The position numbers and the translations under genes are program-made. From positions 10,734,438 to 10,798,437 of the forward strand of contig CM019716.1 in the NCBI GenBank assembly GCA_009760885.1: a stretch of 64,000 nucleotides of DNA. Reading direction: 5' to 3'. This stretch comes from Achatina immaculata (Eukaryota > Mollusca > Gastropoda > Stylommatophora > Achatinidae). The notes beneath the pieces are model-generated. The model ran no database searches. It was not told the DNA's origin and worked only from the letters and a program-made list of their open reading frames with translations. Positions 46,956 to 57,700 of the stretch are shown one piece after another. Within the stretch, counting starts at the first letter, position 1. Each line of letters starts with the position of its first letter.

Positions 46956-49900
46956 TATACTGTTCAAAAAAAGAAACACAACACTACTGTAGTTGTAATG
47001 GACACCAAATTTCAAACTTGTATAAAAATTTTATTTTACGGAATTAATGTTTCAATCTTGGCATGAAGAAACTTTAACTCACTGACTGCCATTCTTGCTA
47101 TAGCGAGGTTTTCCGGTTAGCCTGGTGACTGCCATCCTCGTTATAGCAAGATCTGTTTCGTTGTAGCATGAAATCAGTCTAACTTTTAATTGTACATGAT
47201 TTATCTGAGCAGGTCTGGTGACCTTTCATAGTTCAATCCAAAGTGTGGCTAACAAACAAGTGAAACTGATGTTTTTAATTGAGAAATTTCAATATTTATT
47301 GACCAGAGCACTGTTCCTGAATGTACCCCAAGTAGATCTAGACCTATTAAACGGACTGGAGAAGTAGTTAGGTTATTTCAGACATTATTTTAGTGAGAAT
47401 GCCACCACATGACGAGATCGGACGAAAATTTAAATAGATTTGGAAATCGCCGATGGTAAACATTGTACATCTAGGCATCGCCGATGCTAAGCAGTACACA
47501 GTTATCAGCTAAAATCATCACACTACTTCTTTTTTTCCTAAACAACTCTTCATTTATGAAATCTTACATTTACAGCTATTTTCATGCATAATATGTAAAC
47601 TTTTAAGGTGGAAATACTTTGTACATTCACTTTGTACATTCACTTTTACAACTATACCCCATATACATATCAAGACCCACACTATTTGTGTGGCACAGAT
47701 GGGAATGTCCGCGTTTTTTTTTCTGTGGCACGGGAAGAGTTAAGACTTTAACAATGAAATAATGTTCATTAAATATGGTTTGGACTTTTATTCTTTGTGA
47801 ATGAGGTCTCTGTTTCAGTAAGGTGTATGGCCTCCTCTGGCCTGTATCAGAGAATGACATCTCCTTGACATGGATCCGATTAGTCGTTGGATACGTTGTT
47901 GTGGGATGGCTGCCCACTTTTCCTGCAGTGCAAGAGACAATTGTCAGAGATTGGTAGGTGTCACGTCTCGCTGGCGGACTTGTCTGTTGAGTTTATCCCA
48001 TAAGTGTTCTACTGGATTCATGTCTGATGACATGGATGGCCACAGAATGGTCTGGACGTTGTTGTCAGCGAGGAACTGGGTGGTGAGTTGTGCCACATGA
48101 TGTCGAGCATTATCCTGCTGAAAAATCGACCCTGGTGCAGCCAGAAGTGGAAGGACATGAGGACGAAGAATTTCAGCAATGTATCATTGGGCATTCATGT
48201 ATCCTTCAATTTGCACCAGGACACTTCTTCCCATGAAGATGATCGTCCCCCCACATCAGTACACCTCCACCACCATGTGGAGGAGCCTCATCCAGGCAGT
48301 TCAGGGACTAGTGCTCATGGACTCTGTGGTAAACTCTTCTCTATCTACTGTGTAGCTGGGGCAGAAAGAATGATTCATCCCTAAACCAGGTTCTAAGGAC
48401 TGTTATTGCCGGAGGTGGGGTGGAGGACACGCTCTCCACTCCAACAGCATGCATCTCAAAGAGCCTCTGACAGTCAAGTCCAGCTCCTGGCCTTCTCGTG
48501 GCAGAACTGTTTAAACTGACAGGAGAAGGGGTGAAGGCGAATATCTGGCGCCTGAAAACCAGATGTTTTAGGTAGATGAGAGTCATGTTGGTAGCTCATC
48601 TCTGCTGCTGACGAGATTCTTCTGCTGCCATGCATGGAGTAGGGCTCCTCCTGGCCAGTGAAGAAAGGTGCAAATGGGGCTGCCGTGCTGCACCACTGTG
48701 GAAAAGGTGAAAGAAAGGAATAACTGAAGTAAACAGTAGTCAAATCACGGCACCTCTGGTCTGGGGGTTTGCCTAAGTGCACTCATATCAGGTGAAATGC
48801 ATGCAAGACACTGCTGGTGAGATTCTTCAGATGCCATGCGTGGAGTGAAGCTCCTCCCGGCCAAGGAAGAAAATGTGGAAAAGCAATTAGGGTTGCTGTG
48901 TGGCACCGATGTAAAAAGGTGATGGAAAGGATAAAGTGAAGCTTAATCGGTATATCCAGTAGTATTGTGGTGAGAGCTACTCATACCATGGCGCCTCTGT
49001 TCTAGAGGTTGGCCACGTCCGAAATACACCCATATTGGTGATATATGCCTAAACCGGCTTACACCAGGGGTGAAACTTGATGGCTAGGCATGTCATGGTA
49101 CCTCTGCTCTAGAGGTCGGTCACGTCCTAAACATGCCCATACTGGGATAATATGCCTAAACCAGCTCCACCCAGGGGTGGAAGTCACTAGTGGTGAAGAT
49201 TTGTCCTCCTGGACAAAAGCTCCATCCTGGTCACAACTAGGAAGGGTAGAAGCCCGACCACAAAATGCTGAAGTCAGAGACACTGGACCAGGGCAGTCTA
49301 GACAGACAGGCAACCACTTCTCACTCGGTGGGGATATATGCATATCCTAATCATGCTGAGGTTTTCCAGTGAGAAAGTCCAACTTTGGCCTGGGTGGGCT
49401 ACCACCTCTCACCCAGCGGGGATATACTGATAACCAAAACACGTCGAGGTTTTCCGGTGAGAAAGTCCAACTCTAGATTAGACTGGTGCAATGAAAACCA
49501 TGGTGTCACGCAATCCCGCTTCTGAGAACCACCAAGAATACAGGCTCAATCCCTGCGATACTCTGAACCTCTTGTGGTCCTCTTGGGGATCTCGTATGGT
49601 CATTTGGGGACCACATGGGGGACCATGGGACCTATCGAGGACCACAAGTGTAAATTCAGTAGAATGACAGGGTGGTCTTGGTGGTAGAAACGAACGAAGA
49701 AGAAGAAGAATCACTAAACCAAACCCTTCTCCAATCATTCGCAACAGTCCATTGACGATGTTGGTTTGCCCACTGCAGTCAGTTCCGGCAATGCCGGTCC
49801 ATAAGAACAGGACCTCTGTAGGGTGTTCTAGCTCAAAGACCAGACTCATGCAGCCGGTTCCTGACTGTTTGATCTGAAATTCAACGAGCTGCTGTCATTG

Positions 49901-50455
49901 ACTGGACTGTTGAGGACGCAGATGCAAATCGATTCCTGAGCTGATGCAGCTGTATGAAGCTGTCTTTGGCAGGAATATGGGTCTTCCACTGCGTGGCCGG
50001 TCTGCAACTGAGTCAGTTTCTTGAAATCATCTCCAAAGATGACTAATGGTGCTTCTAGCCACATTAAATTGTCTGGCCACTACACTTTGTTGTCTCATCT
50101 CACTACAGAACAACGACTCATCATCACTGGATGTTTACAGACTGGACAGTCACTTGCGCATTAAATTTTCAAATGAACTGATTCGAGGAACATCAATCTT
50201 TTATAGGCATTCAATAACATGTTCAGTAAGTTTCGCGGGATTCTCGTAAACCTATCATGAGTTATTGTCAAAAATGCTGTTTTGACTAGTGTCGCTTTTC
50301 TGTGCTCATGAATCATCTGCTGAGTACAATTCAGGTCAGCACACAACGCTGATGTCCAAGTGAACATTTCAGACAATTTGCCCATGTCTGATCAGCAAAC
50401 TTCAGTTTAAATCGCAACATCGTATTTGTTACGTTTCTTTTTTTGAACAGTATAA
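46956..50455 (-). mobile_element. Tc1-like transposon, split by an insertion
   Basis: Terminal inverted repeats share TATACTGTTCAAAAAAAG (46956 onwards, and in reverse at 50434-50455). The - strand N-terminal half (50100-49850) reads VARQFNVARSTISHLWR and ADRPRSGRP, the Tc1 helix-turn-helix and linker. The C-terminal half (about 48600-47820) reads RDESFF, IFQQDNARHHVAQ, SSDMNPVEHLWDKLNRQVRQ and IQRLIGSMSRRC. Stops (TGA after TPTNL) and frameshifts make it inactive. The halves are separated by 48599-49835. The left non-coding end is unusually long, so further insertions are likely. Confidence 0.82.
48599..49835. mobile_element. Insertion of about 1.2 kb inside the Tc1, type unknown
   Basis: Contains diverged internal repeats (CATGC(A/G)TGGAGT..GCTCCTCC; CTCTAGAGGT(C/T)GG(T/C)CACGTCC) and a GAAGAAGAAGAAG tract at 49697-49709. 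Flanked by TAGCTCA at 48592-48598 and 49829-49835, a possible 7-bp duplication. No recognisable coding domain. Confidence 0.5.
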
Positions 50456-51426
50456 TATGAGACACTATGAATCAGAGTTTTGTGTAAAAGAAGATTTGAT
50501 CTGAACTGACATACCAGTTTATTAATATCACCAGAGATCTTCCATAAACTCTCATCATTAACTTTTTAATCACAATGTCTCTTTAACTTTATAGAGGTCT
50601 GAACTCCTGTTTTGTGTGCTGTTCCCAACTCTTCCTACACTCTCAGCCATTTAATTTTCATATTAATAGTTTGTCCATGTACCTGAACACAAGATGTCTT
50701 GAATGTTTCAAGATGGTTATCATTCACAACAGATTAAATACATCCAAAATGTTGGGAATATAAGAAAATATTCCTGTACACTTTGTTTTGGTACATAAGT
50801 TAAAATTGTTGTTTACTAAAAACTAATGATAACATTCTATACCTGCTTAAACATGGAGTTATGCTCACAGACACATGCAGGGTCACCAAAATAAAGCTGT
50901 GGAAATAAATCCACACTAAAAAATTGTGGCTGTGAAAATAGCACAGAAACTGTTCACACAATTTTCTACATCCATACTAAAGTTGAACAAGAACATGAAA
51001 TAACTAAGATATTGGCTATACACAATTCTGCATGTAACATTATTTGTGTTTCTGCTCAGTTTCTTCAATTCCTTTATCATTTTGTAAAACTGAATCATAT
51101 ACCTCTACCTACCTGTACGTAACATAGTAACAGGGACCATCATAACCTGGACTGTGTCCACACCTCATCTAATCTGGACTCCTAACTGATCTGATGCCCT
51201 TGCTTCAATCTGTTGGTGGACTTGGTTGACTTCCTTTTGGGTCAAGGTTTTCTCCATATGTCTGTACACAATACGATAGCAGTGACTGTTCTGGCCAGTT
51301 TTTGGGTGGACAAACTCATCAATGAGTGAAACCTGTTTGGAATGTTAAATGTGAAATTTAACTTTGCTTCATTTTACGAATATGTCACACTTCTCTGCTG
51401 AATGCACATTACGACACCTTATTCTT
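49355..51426. repeat. 2072-bp direct duplication, copy 1
   Basis: Spans part of the insertion, the Tc1 N-terminal half and right end, and a FARS2 last exon. Repeated almost identically at 51427-53498. Confidence 0.93.
51165..51332 (-). CDS. FARS2: FARS2 terminal exon, duplicate C (distal copy)
   Basis: Same 168-nt coding exon as 54334-54501, with intact acceptor [19 protein letters not shown] start and TGA stop. It is the most distal of three copies, so splicing normally meets two others first. Possibly unused. Confidence 0.7.
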   Translation of the reverse strand, partial: VSLIDEFVHPKTGQNSHCYRIVYRHMEKTLTQKEVNQVHQQIEARASDQLGVQIR

Positions 51427-51921
51427 GCTGAGGTTTTCCAGTGAGAAAGTCCAACTTTGGCCTGGGTGGGCTACCACCTCTCACCCAGCGGGGATATACT
51501 GATAACCAAAACACGTCGAGGTTTTCCGGTGAGAAAGTCCAACTCTAGATTAGACTGGTGCAATGAAAACCATGGTGTCACGCAATCCCGCTTCTGAGAA
51601 CCACCAAGAATACAGGCTCAATCCCTGCGATACTCTGAACCTCTTGTGGTCCTCTTGGGGATCTCGTATGGTCATTTGGGGACCACATGGGGGACCATGG
51701 GACCTATCGAGGACCACAAGTGTAAATTCAGTAGAATGACAGGGTGGTCTTGGTGGTAGAAACGAACGAAGAAGAAGAAGAATCACTAAACCAAACCCTT
51801 CTCCAATCATTCGCAACAGTCCATTGACGATGTTGGTTTGCCCACTGCAGTCAGTTCCGGCAATGCCGGTCCATAAGAACAGGACCTCTGTAGGGTGTTC
51901 TAGCTCAAAGACCAGACTCAT

Positions 51922-52527
51922 GCAGCCGGTTCCTGACTGTTTGATCTGAAATTCAACGAGCTGCTGTCATTGACTGGACTGTTGAGGACGCAGATGCAAA
52001 TCGATTCCTGAGCTGATGCAGCTGTATGAAGCTGTCTTTGGCAGGAATATGGGTCTTCCACTGCGTGGCCGGTCTGCAACTGAGTCAGTTTCTTGAAATC
52101 ATCTCCAAAGATGACTAATGGTGCTTCTAGCCACATTAAATTGTCTGGCCACTACACTTTGTTGTCTCATCTCACTACAGAACAACGACTCATCATCACT
52201 GGATGTTTACAGACTGGACAGTCACTTGCGCATTAAATTTTCAAATGAACTGATTCGAGGAACATCAATCTTTTATAGGCATTCAATAACATGTTCAGTA
52301 AGTTTCGCGGGATTCTCGTAAACCTATCATGAGTTATTGTCAAAAATGCTGTTTTGACTAGTGTCGCTTTTCTGTGCTCATGAATCATCTGCTGAGTACA
52401 ATTCAGGTCAGCACACAACGCTGATGTCCAAGTGAACATTTCAGACAATTTGCCCATGTCTGATCAGCAAACTTCAGTTTAAATCGCAACATCGTATTTG
52501 TTACGTTTCTTTTTTTGAACAGTATAA
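51922..52527 (-). mobile_element. Duplicated Tc1 N-terminal half with right terminal repeat
   Basis: Copy of 49850-50455 produced by the 2072-bp duplication. Confidence 0.8.
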
Positions 52528-53236
52528 TATGAGACACTATGAATCAGAGTTTTGTGTAAAAGAAGATTTGATCTGAACTGACATACCAGTTTATTAATAT
52601 CACCAGAGATCTTCCATAAACTCTCATCATTAACTTTTTAATCACAATGTCTCTTTAACTTTATAGAGGTCTGAACTCCTGTTTTGTGTGCTGTTCCCAA
52701 CTCTTCCTACACTCTCAGCCATTTAATTTTCATATTAATAGTTTGTCCATGTACCTGAACACAAGATGTCTTGAATGTTTCAAGATGGTTATCATTCACA
52801 ACAGATTAAATACATCCAAAATGTTGGGAATATAAGAAAATATTCCTGTACACTTTGTTTTGGTACATAAGTTAAAATTGTTGTTTACTAAAAACTAATG
52901 ATAACATTCTATACCTGCTTAAACATGGAGTTATGCTCACAGACACATGCAGGGTCACCAAAATAAAGCTGTGGAAATAAATCCACACTAAAAAATTGTG
53001 GCTGTGAAAATAGCACAGAAACTGTTCACACAATTTTCTACATCCATACTAAAGTTGAACAAGAACATGAAATAACTAAGATATTGGCTATACACAATTC
53101 TGCATGTAACATTATTTGTGTTTCTGCTCAGTTTCTTCAATTCCTTTATCATTTTGTAAAACTGAATCATATACCTCTACCTACCTGTACGTAACATAGT
53201 AACAGGGACCATCATAACCTGGACTGTGTCCACACC

Positions 53237-53404
53237 TCATCTAATCTGGACTCCTAACTGATCTGATGCCCTTGCTTCAATCTGTTGGTGGACTTGGTTG
53301 ACTTCCTTTTGGGTCAAGGTTTTCTCCATATGTCTGTACACAATACGATAGCAGTGACTGTTCTGGCCAGTTTTTGGGTGGACAAACTCATCAATGAGTG
53401 AAAC
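53237..53404 (-). CDS. FARS2: FARS2 terminal exon, duplicate B (middle copy)
   Basis: Identical coding content to the exon at 54334-54501, with intact acceptor and stop. Lies 1097 bp further along the transcript direction. Confidence 0.72.
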   Translation of the reverse strand, partial: VSLIDEFVHPKTGQNSHCYRIVYRHMEKTLTQKEVNQVHQQIEARASDQLGVQIR

Positions 53405-53699
53405 CTGTTTGGAATGTTAAATGTGAAATTTAACTTTGCTTCATTTTACGAATATGTCACACTTCTCTGCTGAATGCACATTACGACACCTTATTCTTGT
53501 CTAGGCTGCTCCCAAAATGTTTTGGTACAATTTGTTTGGCTTTCAAAGCCATTCATGAAATATTTGGAAAGCCCACACATCAATTTTCATCTGCAATTTT
53601 TTTTTATTAGTTCCAGAACAATAATTCATGTATTTAAAGTTACACCAATCAAAGTGCTGAAAATGTGTCTACTTGATATGTAGACACTTTTGAACATCA

Positions 53700-54796
53700 T
53701 CACAGATCTTCCATAAACTCTCATCATTAACTTTTTAATCACAATGTCTCTTTAACTTTATAGAGGTCTGAACTCCTGTTTTGTGTGCTGTTCCCAACTC
53801 TTCCTACACTCTCAGCCATTTAATTTTCATATTAATAGTTTGTCCATGTACCTGAACACAAGATGTCTTGAATGTTTCAAGATGGTTATCATTCACAACA
53901 GATTAAATACATCCAAAATGTTGGGAATATAAGAAAATATTCCTGTACACTTTGTTTTGGTACATAAGTTAAAATTGTTGTTTACTAAAAACTAATGATA
54001 ACATTCTATACCTGCTTAAACATGGAGTTATGCTCACAGACACATGCAGGGTCACCAAAATAAAGCTGTGGAAATAAATCCACACTAAAAAATTGTGGCT
54101 GTGAAAATAGCACAGAAACTGTTCACACAATTTTCTACATCCATACTAAAGTTGAACAAGAACATGAAATAACTAAGATATTGGCTATACACAATTCTGC
54201 ATGTAACATTATTTGTGTTTCTGCTCAGTTTCTTCAATTCCTTTATCATTTTGTAAAACTGAATCATATACCTCTACCTACCTGTACGTAACATAGTAAC
54301 AGGGACCATCATAACCTGGACTGTGTCCACACCTCATCTAATCTGGACTCCTAACTGATCTGATGCCCTTGCTTCAATCTGTTGGTGGACTTGGTTGACT
54401 TCCTTTTGGGTCAAGGTTTTCTCCATATGTCTGTACACAATACGATAGCAGTGACTGTTCTGGCCAGTTTTTGGGTGGACAAACTCATCAATGAGTGAAA
54501 CCTGTTTGGAATGTTAAATGTGAAATTTAACTTTGCTTCATTTTACGAATATGTCACACTTCTCTGCTGAATGCACATTACGACACCTTATTCTTGTCTA
54601 GGCTGCTCCCAAAATGTTTTGGTACAATTTGTTTGGCTTTCAAAGCCATTCATGAAATATTTGGAAAGCCCACACATCAATTTTCATCTGCAATTTTTTT
54701 TTATTAGTTCCAGAACAATAATTCATGTATTTAAAGTTACACCAATCAAAGTGCTGAAAATGTGTCTACTTGATATGTAGACACTTTTGAACATCA
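53700..54796. repeat. 1097-bp direct duplication (third copy of the last-exon block)
   Basis: Positions 52603-53699 are repeated at 53700-54796. Each copy carries one FARS2 last exon and its flanks. Confidence 0.92.
54334..54501 (-). CDS. FARS2: FARS2 terminal exon, proximal copy A
   Basis: Acceptor CCAAACAG precedes GTT TCA CTC in phase 0. 55 codons and TGA at 54334-54336. Nearest copy to the upstream exon, so the most likely to be used. Confidence 0.9.
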   Translation of the reverse strand, partial: VSLIDEFVHPKTGQNSHCYRIVYRHMEKTLTQKEVNQVHQQIEARASDQLGVQIR

Positions 54797-57700
54797 TCAC
54801 AGATGGCACCATCATCATCTTCAGAACAAAGGTTGGCAGTAATGAACCTCCAGTTCCCTCGCTCCCTTGCTTTGATGCTGCCACTCAGCCACGCTGTGTC
54901 CTGTCCATTCTCATATGCTAACTTCCCACTTACATTTCTGTCTACCTCTTGCTCTTTTTTTTTTTCCTTCCACCTTTTCATCTAGTATGGTCTTCAGTAT
55001 ACTATCAATGATAATATAAATAATTAATGATTTTCACAAATATCATCCTTCTTTAATATTCCAGCCATCAGTCTTCAGTTAGTCTTCTCAGTCACCACAC
55101 TATCTTTTTTTCTGTCACCACACTACCACATTCCTGTCACAATCTTTAATATTTCTAGTCACCTTCATTTATCTTTTCTGTCTCCATACTACCACATTCC
55201 TGTCACAATCTTTAATATTTCTAGTCACCTTTATTTATCTTTTCTGTCTCCATACTACCACATTCCTGTCACAATCTTTAATATTTCTAGTCACCTTCAT
55301 TTATCTTTTCTGTCACCACACTATCACATTCCTGTCACAATCTTTAATATTTCTAGTCACCTTCATTTATCTTTTCTGTCACCACACTATCACATTCCTG
55401 TCACAATCTTTAATATTTCTAGTCACCTTCATTTATCTTTTCTGTCACCACACTATCACATTCCTGCCACAATCTTTAATATTTCTAGTCACCTTCATTT
55501 ATCTTTTCTGTCACCACACTATCACATTCCTGCCACAATCTTTAATATTTCTAGTCACCTTCATTTATCTTTTCTGTCACCACACTATCACATTCCTGCC
55601 ACAATCTTTAATATTTCTAGTCACCTTCATTTATCTTTTCTGTCACCACACTATCACATTCCTGTCACAATCTTTAATATTTCTAGTCACCTTCATTTAT
55701 CTTTTCTGTCACCACACTACCACATTCCTGTCACAATCTTTAATATTTCTAGTCACCTTCATTTATCTTTTCTGTCACCACACTATCACATTCCTGTCAC
55801 AATCTTTAATATTTCTAGTCACCTTCATTTATCTTTTCTGTCACCACACTATCACATTCCTGCCACAATCTTTAATATTTCTAGTCACCTTCATTTATCT
55901 TTTCTGTCACCACACTATCACATTCCTGCCACAATCTTTAATATTTCTAGTCACCTTCATTTATCTTTTCTGTTACCACACTATCACATTCCTGCCACAA
56001 TCTTTAATATTTCTAGTCACCTTCATTTATCTTTTCTGTCACCACACTATCACATTCCTGCCACAATCTTTAATATTTCTAGTCACCTTCATTTATCTTT
56101 TCTGTCACCACACTATCACATTCCTGTCACAATCTTTAATATTTCTAGTCACCTTCATTTATCTTTTCTGTCACCACACTATCACATTCCTGCCACAATC
56201 TTTAATATTCTAGTCACCTTCATTTATCTTTTCTGTCACCACACTATCACATTCCTGCCACAATCTTAATATTTCTAGTCACCTTCATTTATCTTTTCTG
56301 TCACCACACTATCACATTCCTGTCACAATCTTTATATTTCTAGTCACCTTCATTTATCTTTTCTGTCACCACACTATCACATTCCTGCCACAATCTTTAA
56401 TATTTCTAGTCACCTTCATTTATCTTTTCTGTCACCACACTATCACATTCCTGCCACAATCTTTAATATTTCTAGTCACCTTCATTTATCTTTTCTGTCA
56501 CCACACTATCACATTCCTGTCACAATCTTTAATATTTCTAGTCACCTTCATTATCTTTTCTGTCACCACACTATCACATTCCTGTCACAATCTTTAATAT
56601 TTCTAGTCACCTTCATTTATCTTTTCTGTCACCACACTATCACATTCCTGTCACAATCTTTAATATTTCTAGTCACCTTCATTTATCTTTTCTGTCACCA
56701 CACTATCACATTCCTGCCACAATCTTTATATTTCTAGTCACCTTCATTTATCTTTTCTGTCACCACACTATCACATTCCTGCCACAATCTTTAATATTTC
56801 TAGTCACCTTCATTTATCTTTTCTGTCACCACACTATCACATTCCTGCCACAATCTTTAATATTTCTAGTCACCTTCATTTATCTTTTCTGTCACCACAC
56901 TATCACATTCCTGTCACAATCTTTAATATTTCTAGTCACCTTCATTTATCTTTTCTGTCACCACACTACCACATTCCTGTCACAATCTTTAATATTTCTA
57001 GTCACCTTCATTTATCTTTTCTGTCACCACACTATCACATTCCTGTCACAATCTTTAATATTTCTAGTCACCTTCATTTATCTTTTCTGTCACCACACTA
57101 TCACATTCCTGCCACAATCTTTAATATTTCTAGTCACCTTCATTTATCTTTTCTGTCACCACACTATCACATTCCTGCCACAATCTTTAATATTTCTAGT
57201 CACCTTCATTTATCTTTCTGTTACCACACTATCACATTCCTGCCACAATCTTTAATATTTCTAGTCACCTTCATTTATCTTTTCTGTCACCACACTATCA
57301 CATTCCTGCCACAATCTTAATATTTCTAGTCACCTTCATTATCTTTTCTGTCACCACACTATCACATTCCTGTCACAATCTTTAATATTTCTAGTCACCT
57401 TCATTTATCTTTTCTGTCACCACACTATCACATTCCTGCCACAATCTTTAATATTTCTAGTCACCTTCATTTATCTTTTCTGTCACCACACTATCACATT
57501 CCTGCCACAATCTTTAATATTTCTAGTCACCTTCATTTATCTTTTCTGTCACCACACTATCACATTCCTGTCACAATCTTTAATATTTCTAGTCACCTTC
57601 ATTTATTTTCTGTCACCACACTATCACATTCCTGCCACAATCTTTAATATTTCTAGTCACCTTCATTTATCTTTTCTGTCACCACACTATCACATTCCTG

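Larger units (their letters stand above)
51427..53498. repeat. 2072-bp direct duplication, copy 2
   Basis: See 49355-51426. The internal right Tc1 end is at 52506-52527. Confidence 0.93.
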
